Counted from the stretch's first letter, positions 44,653-56,518 are shown. The stretch is DNA of 64,000 nucleotides from Streptomyces sp. NBC_01497 (GCF_036250695.1 NZ_CP109427.1:3224001-3288000), one strand, 5' to 3'. Made by a program: numbers and translations. Notes: generated by a model from the sequence alone, not told the origin.

Positions 44653-45444
44653 ATGACGACGACAACGGGCGACAACACGGCAGCGGCCGGCCACGCACAC
44701 ACGGGTGAACTGGCGGGCACGGCCGCGCTGGTGACCGGCGCGACCAGTGGCATCGGCCGCACGACCGCCCTCGCCCTCGCGGCGCTCGGAGCCCGGGTCG
44801 TGGTGTCGGGACGGGACGCGACGCGCGGCAAGCAGGTGGTCGCCGACATCGAAGAGGCGGGCGGCACCGCCTACTTCGTCCGGGCCGACCTGCGCGACGA
44901 GGAATCCGCGCGGACCCTGGCACGGACGGCGACCGCTCTCGCGGGACAGGTGGACATCCTCGTCAACAACGCGGGGCTGTTCCCGTTCGGCCCCACCGAG
45001 GGCACGACCGAGGAGAGCTTCGACGACGTGTACGCGACCAACGTGAAGGTCCCGTACTTCCTGGTCGCGCAACTCGCTCCCGCCATGGCGGAGCGCGGCA
45101 CCGGCGCGATCGTCAACGTGACGACGATGGTCGCGGAGTTCGGTGCCGCGGGCATGGGGCTGTACGGATCGAGCAAGGCCGCACTGAGGCTGCTGACCAA
45201 GGCGTGGGCCGCCGAGTACGGACCGCGCGGTGTCCGCGTGAACGCCGTGAGCCCCGGCCCGACCCGTACCGAAGGCACAGCCGCCATGGGCGACGCGCTC
45301 GACGCGCTCGCGAAGGGCGGTCCCGCGGGACGTCCGGCCGGCCCGGAGGAGATCGCGGAGGCCATCGTGTTCCTGGCGTCCCCGCGGGCGAGCTTCGTCC
45401 ACGGTGCGCTGGTCCCGGTGGACGGCGGGCGGATCGCCGTCTGA
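44653..45444 (+). CDS. short-chain dehydrogenase/reductase (SDR)
   Basis: 263 residues from MTTTTGD, with GAGAGGTGACGACGTC before the ATG. Classical SDR features: TGATSGIGRTTALALA (cofactor binding), NNAG, the catalytic Ser-Tyr-Lys as NVTTM...YGSSKAALRLLTKAWA, and PGPTRTEG. The position usually held by catalytic Ser reads in NVTTMVAEFG, so the Ser may be replaced by Thr. NAD(P)-dependent alcohol/ketone conversion; substrate unknown. It is 238 bases after the LysR gene. Confidence 0.93.
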   Translation: MTTTTGDNTAAAGHAHTGELAGTAALVTGATSGIGRTTALALAALGARVVVSGRDATRGKQVVADIEEAGGTAYFVRADLRDEESARTLARTATALAGQVDILVNNAGLFPFGPTEGTTEESFDDVYATNVKVPYFLVAQLAPAMAERGTGAIVNVTTMVAEFGAAGMGLYGSSKAALRLLTKAWAAEYGPRGVRVNAVSPGPTRTEGTAAMGDALDALAKGGPAGRPAGPEEIAEAIVFLASPRASFVHGALVPVDGGRIAV

Positions 45445-45556
45445 GGCAGCCACCCGACGCGGCGCCCGGCGGCCGGTAGCGGCGCCGCGCGGCACGGCGA
45501 CCGGTACGGCGACCTGTACGGGCCGCGCGGCCCGTACCGGGTCCGGGTGGCACCGG

Positions 45557-45639
45557 CGGTGGGTGGCGTCGGCGAGCGGTGGGTGGCGTCGGCGAGCGGC
45601 CGGTGACCGGCCAGCGGTGGCGTCGGCCGGTCACCGGCC
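45557..45639. terminator. bidirectional terminator with tandem 20-mer
   Basis: GGCCGGTGACCGGCC (45598-45612) pairs perfectly with 45625-45639 around a 12-base loop, between the convergent SDR and NLP genes. It is preceded by two exact copies of CGGTGGGTGGCGTCGGCGAG (45557-45576 and 45577-45596). Each stem arm is itself nearly self-complementary. Confidence 0.75.
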
Positions 45640-45662
45640 GCCGCCACCCGCCGCCGGCCGCG

Positions 45663-46484
45663 TCAGGCGTTGGGGTCGAACGGGATTCCGGCGGGCTCGG
45701 AGTTCGCCAGCGCCGAGTCGAAGCGGCCATCGTTGATCTTTATGGTCGCGTCACCGAAGTCGGCGTTCATGAGCTTGTCGCGGAATCCGGCCGGGTAACC
45801 GTTCCATCCGACGAGGCGCGGATAGAACCAGTTTCCTGTCGCATTCTCCGCCGGTTCGTCATTGTTGTTGGCGAATCGGAAATCATGGGTCGGGGCGCCG
45901 TCCTTGTTGTAGACGACCTTCGGGTGCGTCCCGTCGAAGCGCAGGTCCGACGCCGGCGCCACCTTGTAGCCGGTGTGCTGGGACACCGAGACGTACTTGA
46001 CCTCGTTGCCGTTGATCCACACCACGACGTGCTCCCAGTCGTGGGTGTGGCCGATGGCGGCCGGGCCGAGCGTCGCCTGGTCCTTCTCGAAGTAGCTCGC
46101 GTACACGACAGCGCACCAGTCGTTGTTGCACTTCTCGCGCGAGTACGTGTTGGCGTTGGCCAACTGGGCCGGGTCGTGGCAGTGGCCGTTCACGTCCCCG
46201 CCCAGTTTCAGCCCGGGGTTGAGGGTGCCGTCGGCGCCGATGGCGGCCGTCGCGTAGCACCCGTCCGTGTCGTAGTCGTACGCGGGCGAGAAGCTCTGTT
46301 CGAGCCCGTCGGCGTTCTGCGGCAGAAGCTGCAGGACGTCCGCGTGCGCGTCGGCCGGAAGGGCGATGACCAGCATCGCCGCGCCGAGCGCGCCCGCCGC
46401 GAGGGGCCGCCGGAACCTCCTCGAACGCTTCGGGCGGGGCGCCGCTTTCCCGGAGTCCACCGTCGGTGACAGCATGCTGCGCAC
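45663..46484 (-). CDS. secreted NPP1-family necrosis-inducing (NLP) protein
   Basis: 273 residues, GTG start. A basic n-region (PRPKRSRRFRRPL), hydrophobic core (AAGALGAAMLVIALPA) and a DAHA-type cleavage site around residue 48 form a Sec signal peptide. The mature part has the NLP fold with IGHTHDWEHVVVW, a variant of the heptad GHRHDWE (Arg to Thr) that binds the metal, and several Cys (GCYATAAIG, EKCNNDWCAVVYASYF). NLPs are cytolytic toxins of plant pathogens and also occur in saprophytic actinobacteria. The leader contains hairpins that would hide the ribosome site. Confidence 0.92.
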   Translation of the reverse strand: MRSMLSPTVDSGKAAPRPKRSRRFRRPLAAGALGAAMLVIALPADAHADVLQLLPQNADGLEQSFSPAYDYDTDGCYATAAIGADGTLNPGLKLGGDVNGHCHDPAQLANANTYSREKCNNDWCAVVYASYFEKDQATLGPAAIGHTHDWEHVVVWINGNEVKYVSVSQHTGYKVAPASDLRFDGTHPKVVYNKDGAPTHDFRFANNNDEPAENATGNWFYPRLVGWNGYPAGFRDKLMNADFGDATIKINDGRFDSALANSEPAGIPFDPNA

Positions 46485-46489
46485 GCCGG

Positions 46490-46531
46490 CTCCTTAGAGT
46501 AAAAAGGAGACGGGCCGAGAATTCTCGCCCG
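46490..46531 (-). promoter_or_regulatory. leader hairpins masking the NLP ribosome site
   Basis: In transcript order a 21-base near-palindrome around GAGAATTCTC (46511-46531) is followed by CTCCTT-TTTACTCT-AAGGAG (46490-46509), in which the AAGGAG Shine-Dalgarno of the NLP gene pairs perfectly with CTCCTT. The second stem would block initiation unless melted or displaced; the first is terminator-like and is followed by a short T-run. Confidence 0.5.
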
Positions 46532-46929
46532 AATTCCTCGCGTCGGAAATGCACCGAATACGCCCCGAATGCGGATCAGCTTGAATTCCACTTCCCGTGG
46601 CGCGGCATCAGATTAGCGACGGCGTAAGGAAGTTGGCAAGCAAACTCCCGGCGAATTGATTCTCCGAACGGCGGCAGATCCGACATCAGCCGATATCTCG
46701 GCAGGGAAAGGGGAGCAGGAATGGGGCGGTGACCCGCCCGCGCATCCGTGCCGAATTCCGATCGGGAGGCGCCGGGCCGCACGACGGCACGCCGACGACC
46801 CGGCCGGACACCGGCCACAGGCCGGACGGCCGGGGCCCGCAGGCGCCGGCCGGGACGTGCTCCGCGGGCGCCGGCCGGGGCGCGCGACGGACGGACGGCA
46901 CCGCACACGCGAGGCCCGGGCGCCCGGCG
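46532..46929. other. intergenic region upstream of the NLP gene
   Basis: About 400 bases between the NLP leader and the DUF2087 stop contain no recognised gene. The left part (46540-46720) is clearly AT-richer than the genome, consistent with the NLP promoter or with acquired DNA; the right part is GC-rich with only Arg/Pro-rich frames on both strands. Confidence 0.55.
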
Positions 46930-47205
46930 TCAGGAGACGCGACGGTAACTGCTGCCGTCACGCGGCCGTTCGAGCAGCCCGGAGGTCACGAGGAAGCGGC
47001 GCAGCGCGGGGAAGTCGTCGTGCACGGTGAGCAGCGCCTCGTTGACCTCCTGCTCGCTGTACGCGCGTCCGGGCTCGAACAGCGTGCGAGCCAGGTGCCT
47101 GAGCACCTGGTCACGCCGTGCCTGCCTGCGCGGGATGGACATGAGCCGGCCGCGCGAGAACAGCGCGCCGACATCGTGGGCGGAGCCGGTACGGTCGTCG
47201 GTCAT
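46930..47205 (-). CDS. DUF2087-domain small protein
   Basis: 91 residues. RRDQVLRHLARTLFEPGRAY and SEQEVNEALLTVHDDFPALR, then LVTSGLLERPRDGSSYRRVS, match the DUF2087 helix-turn-helix-like domain, which is probably a nucleic-acid-binding winged helix. Function unknown. It lies 42 bases downstream of the phosphoesterase gene on the same strand, and the two may be co-transcribed. Confidence 0.82.
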   Translation of the reverse strand: MTDDRTGSAHDVGALFSRGRLMSIPRRQARRDQVLRHLARTLFEPGRAYSEQEVNEALLTVHDDFPALRRFLVTSGLLERPRDGSSYRRVS

Positions 47206-47247
47206 GCCCCGCAGCGTGGCAGTGGCGCGGGGCGGACGGCAACGCCA

Positions 47248-48033
47248 TTACGCACCGGGGGACTGCCACCCGGACGCGGACCGCGCGGCGGGCGGGGGCG
47301 AGAACGTGCGCAGGGCCTCGGCGTCCGTGGCACGCGCGTACAGGAAGTAGTCGGCCCAGCGGGCCACTTCGGGGTACGAGGAGTCCGCGACGACGGCCTC
47401 GACAGCCGCCTCGATGTCGTACTCCGTGACCCGCAACTGGACGCCGCCCCGGCTGCCGCCCGGTCCGAGCAGCGCCCAGTGCGCGCCGGGGCGCCCGTAC
47501 GGCATGCCGACGCTCCCCGGATTGACGACGAGCCGCCCGTGCGCGAGCCGGACGTACGGCATGTGCGTGTGCCCGCAGACCACCGCGCGCACGGCGGGGT
47601 CCAGTCCGCCGAACACCTCGGCCCACCGATCGAGCGGCGAGTCGACGAGAACGATCTCCGTGTCGTCGCGGGGCGTCGCATGGCAGAACAGGATGTCATC
47701 GAGGACGACGCTCAGAGGCAGCGAGGCGAGGAGATCCAGATCGTCCTCGCTCAGCTCGCCCGCCGCCCAGGGCACGACGGGATCGGCCGGCGACTCGCCG
47801 GCGCGCGGTCCCCTCCGGTACTCGACCAGTTCGCGGTCCGCGTTCCCCCGCAGCCACACGACGCGATCACCGAGCCCCCGCAGCACGTCCATCACCTGGC
47901 GGGGCTGCGGCCCGGCGGTGATGTCCCCGGTGACGACGATCCGCCCGGCGCCGGCCACATCGGGCTCGGCGAGCACGGCCAGGAGCGCGGGCAGCACACC
48001 GTGGATGTCGGAGAGGACGGCGACCGATGTCAT
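47248..48033 (-). CDS. calcineurin-like metallophosphoesterase
   Basis: 261 residues. MTSVAVLSDIHGVLPALLAV (DxH), IVVTGDITAGP (GD), WLRGNADREL (GNxD), LFCHATPRDD (H) and VVCGHTHMPYVRLAHGRLVV (GHTH) form the full two-metal site of the YfcE-like class, ending with NPGSVGMPYG. It hydrolyses phosphodiesters or monoesters in the cytosol; the true substrate is unknown. It is divergent from the GNAT gene. Confidence 0.94.
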   Translation of the reverse strand: MTSVAVLSDIHGVLPALLAVLAEPDVAGAGRIVVTGDITAGPQPRQVMDVLRGLGDRVVWLRGNADRELVEYRRGPRAGESPADPVVPWAAGELSEDDLDLLASLPLSVVLDDILFCHATPRDDTEIVLVDSPLDRWAEVFGGLDPAVRAVVCGHTHMPYVRLAHGRLVVNPGSVGMPYGRPGAHWALLGPGGSRGGVQLRVTEYDIEAAVEAVVADSSYPEVARWADYFLYARATDAEALRTFSPPPAARSASGWQSPGA

Positions 48034-48175
48034 GAGGACCTCATCTCTCGGGGCGGTGACGGCGTCCCACGGCGGGGTGATTACGCTACGGCGGACGAGT
48101 CGACGGACCAACTCCAGCGGGAACGCCCGAACTTCGGCGCACGCGGCCGCCTGAGGGGAAAGTGGACAGCACCCG

Positions 48176-49021
48176 ATGAACGACACGAACCGCACCGCCG
48201 ACACGGGCCACGGGGACGGCGCACGCGCCGCGATCGCGTCCGCCGCGCGCAACAACGCCGAGTGGTGTGCGGCGGTGTGCCGTTCGCACGGCATCCCGTA
48301 CGAGACCGGCGAGGCCGCCTGGTGGAGCGTCCGGCGCACCCCCGCGTACTACCCGGACGCGGTCACCCTGCGGCCGGACGCGGTGGCCGAGGACATCCTG
48401 CGGCGGGTCGACACCTCCGCCGGCTGCTCCGTGAAGGACAGCTTCGCGACGCTCGACCTCACGGCGCACGGCTTCACCCCGCTGCTTCACGGCACATGGT
48501 TCCACCGGCCGGCGGATCCGCCCGGGAACCCCTCCGGCGCACCAGCAGGACCCCGGACCGTGCCGGGGTCCCGTACCACCGCCGACGTCGTCCGGGACGC
48601 GGGCCGGCTCGCGGCCTGGGTCTCCGCGTGGCACGGCGGGAGCGGAACCGGCAGTGGGGCCGAGGGGGACAGCGGCCGTCACATCCCCGCCGCCCCGGAC
48701 GTGTTCCGGCCCACGCTGCTGCGCGACCCGGCCGTCCGCGTCCTCACCGTGCACCGCGACGGCGCACCCGTCGGCGGTGCCGTCCTGAACCTGGGTGCGG
48801 GGCTCGTCGGCGTCACCAACGTCTTCACGCTCGGCGCCCCCGGCACGCCGAGTGTCTGGTCCGCCGTGGTCCGGGCGGCCGCGGACCACTTCCCCGGGGT
48901 CCCCCTCGTGGGGTACGCGACCGAGAGCGGCCCCGACGCAGAAGCGGACGCCGGAGAACCCCTACCCCCGGGTTTCCGGCCCCTCGGCGCTCTCCGCGTC
49001 TGGCTCAGGACCGGCGCCTGA
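48176..49021 (+). CDS. GNAT-like N-acetyltransferase
   Basis: 281 residues. The N-terminal half (NNAEWCAAVCRSHGIPYETG, AYYPDAVTLRPDAVAEDIL) and C-terminal half (LTVHRDGAPVGGAVLNLGAG, then a GAPGTPSVWSAVVRAAADHF helix) resemble two-domain GNAT proteins of actinobacteria. The acetyl-CoA P-loop (Q/RxxGxG/A) is not clear. Its last 60 bases overlap the 3' end of the MarR gene tail to tail. Substrate unknown. Confidence 0.7.
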   Translation: MNDTNRTADTGHGDGARAAIASAARNNAEWCAAVCRSHGIPYETGEAAWWSVRRTPAYYPDAVTLRPDAVAEDILRRVDTSAGCSVKDSFATLDLTAHGFTPLLHGTWFHRPADPPGNPSGAPAGPRTVPGSRTTADVVRDAGRLAAWVSAWHGGSGTGSGAEGDSGRHIPAAPDVFRPTLLRDPAVRVLTVHRDGAPVGGAVLNLGAGLVGVTNVFTLGAPGTPSVWSAVVRAAADHFPGVPLVGYATESGPDAEADAGEPLPPGFRPLGALRVWLRTGA

Positions 49022-49825
49022 GACCGCGGGACCGGAGCCGCCGAAATCCCCGCGGTTCCCGGGACTTCCAGCATCGCCGGAATGGCCGGGGCTTCCAGGG
49101 TTTCCGTGACTGCCGCCGTGGCTGCCGTGGCTGCCGTAACTGCGGTGGTGTCCGGTGCTCCCGGGGCCTTCCGGGTACCCGGGATGTCCGGGTCCTTCCG
49201 GGTTCTTCGGGCTCCCTGCGCCGCCCGTACCCGCGTACGTCCCACCGGTTCCGGGCCCGGAACCGGCCCCGGCTACGCTGCCGGGGCCCCCGTCCCGGAC
49301 GGCCAGCGCGCCACCGGTCCCCGCCGGCGCGTCCTCCTCGTCCTCGTCCGAGTCTCCCCACCCCGGCGCGAAGGCCAGCCGGCTCAGGACGTCCACCGCG
49401 GCCATGATCCGTTCCGGATCGACGTCGGCGAGACTTTCGGCCAGTCTCGCCTGCGCAGCCCGTGTCACCCGCGCCAGCGTGTCCAGCCCCCGCCGCGTCG
49501 GCGCGATCAGCTGGACGCGCCGGTCGTCGTCACCCGCCACCCGCTCCACGAGTCCCTGCTCGGCCAACTGACTCACCTGGCGCGTCACATGGGGATGTCG
49601 GACATCCAGCCGCCGCGCCAACTCCCCCACGCGTAACGGCTCGGCCTCCTCCGCCAGCACGCGCAGCAGCGCCAGGCCCGGGCGGTCGACGGGCACGCCC
49701 GCCGCGGCGACCAGCCGCGCGTGGACGCGCGTGCGCGTCAGGCTGTACGCCAAGGCGCTCAGTACGGGCTCCAGGGCAGCGATGCTTTGCGCACGGGACG
49801 GGGCCGACCCCGGAGTTGTCTCCAC
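48962..49825 (-). CDS. MarR-family regulator with collagen-like tail
   Basis: 287 residues using GTG 49825; ATGs at 49864 and 49888 are alternatives, and none has a clear ribosome site. Residues ~1-150 are MarR: winged helix RVGELARRLDVRHPHVTRQV, then SQLAEQGLVERVAGDDDRRV and dimer helices. The last ~110 residues are Gly/Ser/Pro/His-rich with irregular Gly-x-y triplets (GPGHPGYPEGPGSTGHHRSY, GNPGSPGHSGDAGSPGNRGD), unlike any normal MarR, and overlap the GNAT gene on the other strand. It probably controls the divergent ferredoxin-P450 pair. Confidence 0.82.
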   Translation of the reverse strand: METTPGSAPSRAQSIAALEPVLSALAYSLTRTRVHARLVAAAGVPVDRPGLALLRVLAEEAEPLRVGELARRLDVRHPHVTRQVSQLAEQGLVERVAGDDDRRVQLIAPTRRGLDTLARVTRAAQARLAESLADVDPERIMAAVDVLSRLAFAPGWGDSDEDEEDAPAGTGGALAVRDGGPGSVAGAGSGPGTGGTYAGTGGAGSPKNPEGPGHPGYPEGPGSTGHHRSYGSHGSHGGSHGNPGSPGHSGDAGSPGNRGDFGGSGPAVSGAGPEPDAESAEGPETRG

Positions 49826-49914
49826 GCAGGCATCATGCCGGGCCGACCGTTTCCGGCCAACCATTCGCGCGAACGCCCGAGGCCCCATTGCACGGACCCG
49901 GCCCTCGGCGTATC

Positions 49915-49931
49915 ACGTACTTAGGGTACGT
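49915..49931. promoter_or_regulatory. palindromic operator upstream of the ferredoxin gene
   Basis: ACGTAC-TTAGG-GTACGT is a 17-base palindrome between the divergent MarR and ferredoxin genes. It overlaps a TAGGGT -10-like hexamer, so bound regulator would block the ferredoxin promoter. Size and symmetry fit a MarR site. Confidence 0.55.
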
Positions 49932-49948
49932 AATGAAGGAGAAGCGCC

Positions 49949-50146
49949 ATGCACATCGAGATCGATCAGGACCGCTGCTGCGCCGCGGGACAGTGCGTCC
50001 TCGCCGCGGACGACATCTTCGACCAACGCGACGACGACGGCGTGGTCGTCCTGCTGGACCGCGTCCCGGACGACGCCGACGCCCTGGCCCGCGCGCAGGA
50101 GGCGGCCACGCTCTGCCCCGCGGGCGCCATCGCCGTCCAGGGCTGA
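49949..50146 (+). CDS. [3Fe-4S]-type ferredoxin, P450 partner
   Basis: 65 residues: DQDRCCAAGQCVLAADDIFD holds Cys10 and Cys16 with Ala in the position of the fourth ligand, and AATLCPAGAI holds the C-terminal Cys. Three ligands and this spacing fit the actinobacterial 3Fe-4S ferredoxins (the SuaB type) that feed CYP105 enzymes. GAAGGAGAAGCGCC precedes the ATG. The P450 starts 148 bases downstream on the same strand. Confidence 0.94.
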   Translation: MHIEIDQDRCCAAGQCVLAADDIFDQRDDDGVVVLLDRVPDDADALARAQEAATLCPAGAIAVQG

Positions 50147-50293
50147 TCCTCCTCAGGGCCGACGTTCAGACCCGGCACCTCCCGGCCCGACCCAGCCGGC
50201 CCGGGCCCCCGCGCACCTCACGGCCCGGGCCCCCGCCGGCCTCCGCACCACCCGACCCGCTCACCCCCCACGTCAGTCAGGAGCACCCCACCC

Positions 50294-51586
50294 ATGACGG
50301 AGACAGTCCTTACCGGCACCGACACCGACACCGGATCCGCAGGCCGCGCCACCGCACTCGACGACGGCCGGACCGAGCAGCACCCGCGCTTCCCCCTGGC
50401 CCGCGCCACTGGCTGCCCCTTCGACCCGCCGCCCGAGCTCGCCGGACTGCGGGAGCACGAGCCCTTCTCCCGCGTCCGGATCTGGGACGGCACGCCCGCC
50501 TGGCTCATCACGCGCTACCAGGACCAGCGCACGATCCTCGCGGACGACCGCTTCAGCGCCAACGCCTCCCGGCCGGGCTTCCCCACCCAGAGTCCCGGCA
50601 TCGCCGCCCGGCGCACCAGCGGCAACCCGCTGCCCTTCATCACCATGGACGACCCGGACCACAACCGGGTCCGCCGCATGTTCACCTCGTACTTCTCCGT
50701 CAAGCGCGCCCGCGCCCTCGTACCGCGCCTGACCGAGATCATCGACGGCCTGCTGGACGACATGGAGCGCACGGGCGGACCCGTCGACCTGGTCTCGGCC
50801 TTCGCGCTGCCGCTGCCCTCCCTCGTGATCGCGGAGATCCTCGGCGTGCCGCGCGAGGACCAGCACCTGTTCCAGAGCAGGTCCCGGGTGCTGATCTCGA
50901 TGAAGGCCACCGCCGAGGAGACCATGGCCGCGATGGAGGAACTGGGCGCCTATCTCGGCGACCTCATCGACGCCAAGGTCGCGGACCCGCAGGAGGACCT
51001 GCTCAGTCAGGTCGCCGTCGACCACATGCTCACCGGCGGTACCACCCGCTCGCGGCTCATCCAGGACGCGATGCTGCTGCTCATCGCGGGCCACGAGACG
51101 ACGACCAACATGATCGCGCTCGGCACGCTGGCGCTGATCCGCAACCCGGAACAGCTGCGCGCGGTCCGGGACGCGGAGGACCCCGCGGCCGTCGCGGGCG
51201 CCGTCGAGGAACTGCTGCGCTACCTCACCATCGTCCACACCGGCCGCCGGCGCATAGCCACCGAGAACGTCGAGATCTCCGGGCAGCTGATCCGCGCGGG
51301 CGAGGGCGTGATCCTCTCGAACGACTCCGCCAACCGCGACGCCACGGTCTTCGACGACCCGGACCAGCTCGACATCACCCGCCCCAACGCCCGCCGCCAC
51401 CTCGCCTTCGGCCAGGGCACCCACCAGTGCCTGGGCCAGAACCTGGCCCGGCAGGAACTCCAGCTGGCCTACCCGGCCCTGCTGCGGCGCTTCCCGGCCC
51501 TGCGCCCGGCGATCGAGGAGCAGGACATCCGCTACAAGGACGACGCGGTCGTCTATGGCGTCTACGAACTCCCCGTCGCCTGGTAG
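50294..51586 (+). CDS. cytochrome P450, CYP105-like
   Basis: 430 residues. I-helix [21 protein letters not shown]-helix EELLRYLT, haem loop [20 protein letters not shown] with the axial Cys. [11 protein letters not shown] and the N-terminal [20 protein letters not shown] are typical of CYP105, a broad-specificity Streptomyces family that oxidises xenobiotics and macrolides. It is in operon with its ferredoxin and under the presumed control of the MarR gene. Subfamily cannot be fixed without alignment. Confidence 0.93.
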   Translation: MTETVLTGTDTDTGSAGRATALDDGRTEQHPRFPLARATGCPFDPPPELAGLREHEPFSRVRIWDGTPAWLITRYQDQRTILADDRFSANASRPGFPTQSPGIAARRTSGNPLPFITMDDPDHNRVRRMFTSYFSVKRARALVPRLTEIIDGLLDDMERTGGPVDLVSAFALPLPSLVIAEILGVPREDQHLFQSRSRVLISMKATAEETMAAMEELGAYLGDLIDAKVADPQEDLLSQVAVDHMLTGGTTRSRLIQDAMLLLIAGHETTTNMIALGTLALIRNPEQLRAVRDAEDPAAVAGAVEELLRYLTIVHTGRRRIATENVEISGQLIRAGEGVILSNDSANRDATVFDDPDQLDITRPNARRHLAFGQGTHQCLGQNLARQELQLAYPALLRRFPALRPAIEEQDIRYKDDAVVYGVYELPVAW

Positions 51587-51643
51587 ACGGGCCTGTGCAC
51601 CGGGCGGGCCGCCGCACCGGCGTCCCAGACCCGGGAACGCGAA

Positions 51644-51683
51644 AGGGCCCCGCACCCGTCCCGAAGGACGAGGGCGGGGCCCT
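51644..51683. terminator. bidirectional terminator between the P450 and tuf
   Basis: AGGGCCCCGC pairs with GCGGGGCCCT, extended inward by CCCGTCC/GGACG with single-base bulges, around a CGAA loop. It lies between convergent genes and should end both transcripts. Confidence 0.85.
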
Positions 51684-51766
51684 CACAACTGCCCGCTACG
51701 GTCCGGGGACCGTCATCGGATCAGATCGCCGCCCCCTCGACGGGGGTGGACAGGACCGTCGTGGAA

Positions 51767-52960
<1,194 letters not shown>

Positions 52961-53043
52961 TGGGGTCCTCCTGTGGAGTGGTTCTGTACGCCTTACTCAT
53001 CGGCGCCAGGGTGATCTTTGCTGGGATGCCGGGGTGGCCGGGG

Positions 53044-53090
53044 GCATTCCCTTCGGAGACGGCGGATGACGCCGATCCTTCGGGGAATGC
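53044..53090 (-). promoter_or_regulatory. nested hairpin in the fusA-tuf gap
   Basis: GCATTCCC (53044-53051) pairs with GGGAATGC (53083-53090), and an inner GGCG/CGCC stem sits between them (around 53071-53084). It occupies the middle of the 191-base gap and could regulate tuf separately from fusA or mark cleavage. A TTGACG at about 53126-53131 on the minus strand lies further upstream, but no good -10 is visible at normal spacing. Confidence 0.5.
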
Positions 53091-53151
53091 GCCCTGGCTT
53101 CCCGGTGACAAGCCTAGAGCGTCAATCCGGTCGGGCGTTTCGCCCTGTGGA

Positions 53152-55281
<2,130 letters not shown>

Positions 55282-55319
55282 AAGGCTCAATCTTCTCTCG
55301 GTCTCGATGTGGGTTGCGA

Positions 55320-55790
55320 CTACCAGCGGTAGTGCGCGAAGGCCTTGTTGGACTCGGCCATCTTGTGCGTGTCCTCGCGCTTCTTGACCGCAGCACCGAG
55401 GCCGTTGGAGGCGTCGAGCAGTTCGTTCATCAGACGCTCGGTCATGGTCTTCTCACGACGGGCACGTGAGTAACCGACCAGCCAGCGCAGCGCGAGGGTG
55501 GAGGCGCGACCGGGCTTGACCTCGATCGGCACCTGGTAGGTGGCGCCACCGACACGGCGGGACTTGACCTCAAGAGCGGGCTTGACGTTCTCGAGGGCGC
55601 GCTTCAGCGTGATGACCGGGTCGCCGTTGGTCTTCTCGCGCAGGCCCTCCATGGCGCCGTACACGATCCGCTCAGCTGTCGAACGCTTGCCGTTCAGCAG
55701 GATCTTGTTGATGAGAGAGGTGACAAGAGGAGAACCATAGACCGGGTCGATGATGACCGGGCGCTTCGGGGCGGGGCCCTTACGAGGCAT
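55320..55790 (-). CDS. rpsG: 30S ribosomal protein S7
   Basis: 156 residues: [60 protein letters not shown] and the C-terminal helix [20 protein letters not shown]. It is a primary 16S-binding protein; in E. coli it represses the str operon. Two bases separate it from rpsL. Confidence 0.98.
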   Translation of the reverse strand: MPRKGPAPKRPVIIDPVYGSPLVTSLINKILLNGKRSTAERIVYGAMEGLREKTNGDPVITLKRALENVKPALEVKSRRVGGATYQVPIEVKPGRASTLALRWLVGYSRARREKTMTERLMNELLDASNGLGAAVKKREDTHKMAESNKAFAHYRW

Positions 55791-55792
55791 TC

Positions 55793-56164
55793 TTACTTCT
55801 CCTTCTTGGCGCCGTAGCGGCTGCGGGCCTGCTTGCGGTTCTTGACACCCTGGGTGTCGAGCGAGCCGCGGATGATCTTGTAACGAACACCCGGCAGGTC
55901 CTTCACACGGCCGCCACGCACGAGCACGATCGAGTGCTCCTGCAGGTTGTGTCCCTCACCCGGGATGTACGCCGTGACCTCGATGCCCGAGGTCAGACGC
56001 ACACGCGCGACCTTACGCAGGGCCGAGTTCGGCTTCTTCGGGGTGGTCGTGAACACGCGCGTGCAGACCCCGCGGCGCTGAGGAGAACCCTCAAGCGCGG
56101 GGGTCTTGTTCTTCTCGACCTTGTCCTGCCGGCCCTTGCGGACCAGCTGCTGGATCGTAGGCAC
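55793..56164 (-). CDS. rpsL: 30S ribosomal protein S12
   Basis: 123 residues, GTG start with [26 protein letters not shown] shows Lys at 43 and 44, and [16 protein letters not shown] shows Arg86, Lys88 and Pro91, all wild type, so no streptomycin-resistance or overexpression rpsL change. It guards decoding fidelity. It is the first gene of the leftward str operon. Confidence 0.98.
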   Translation of the reverse strand: MPTIQQLVRKGRQDKVEKNKTPALEGSPQRRGVCTRVFTTTPKKPNSALRKVARVRLTSGIEVTAYIPGEGHNLQEHSIVLVRGGRVKDLPGVRYKIIRGSLDTQGVKNRKQARSRYGAKKEK

Positions 56165-56211
56165 TACTTCTCCGATTCTGTGTGCCGTCCGTAAAGCTAA
56201 CCTGGAACACC

Positions 56212-56387
56212 GCCGACCCACGCGGTCGGGTGTGTCGAATACCGCGGACCCCCGCCGGCAAGCGAGGAAGACGCGAATTGCGGTGGCCTTGTAGATGAGC
56301 TCTTCACGCGGCAGAGGACACACGCAAGAGCCCAGGCACACCCCAGGCACAAGACTTGAGCGTACCTACCTTGTCGACCCAGGTCAA
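56212..56387 (-). promoter_or_regulatory. str-operon promoter and leader hairpin
   Basis: Promoter: TTGACC (56382-56387 on plus as GGTCAA), 17 bases, TACGCT (56359-56364), a near-consensus HrdB site. About 140 bases downstream, at 56212-56237, the leader carries CCGACC-CACGC-GGTCGG followed by GTGTGTCG (plus-strand reading); 25 of 26 bases match the element in the rpsJ leader. In the rpsL leader the stem is extended by ACAC/GTGT. The rest of the leader to the GTG is non-coding. Confidence 0.75.
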
Positions 56388-56518
56388 AACACTCAGTCTT
56401 ACCCGCCCCACGCCCTCGGTGAACGTCCGACGCGAGGGGGCTGACGATCACGCCCGGTGACGCGAGCCGTCCGAGCACGCGGGAGGACCCGCCCCGGCCC
56501 CCACCGCCCCGGAACACC

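Noticed and set aside
46540..46930. Arg/Pro-rich plus-strand frame through the NLP upstream region
   Set aside because: No start signal or domain; part of a very long shadow frame that runs through the phosphoesterase gene.
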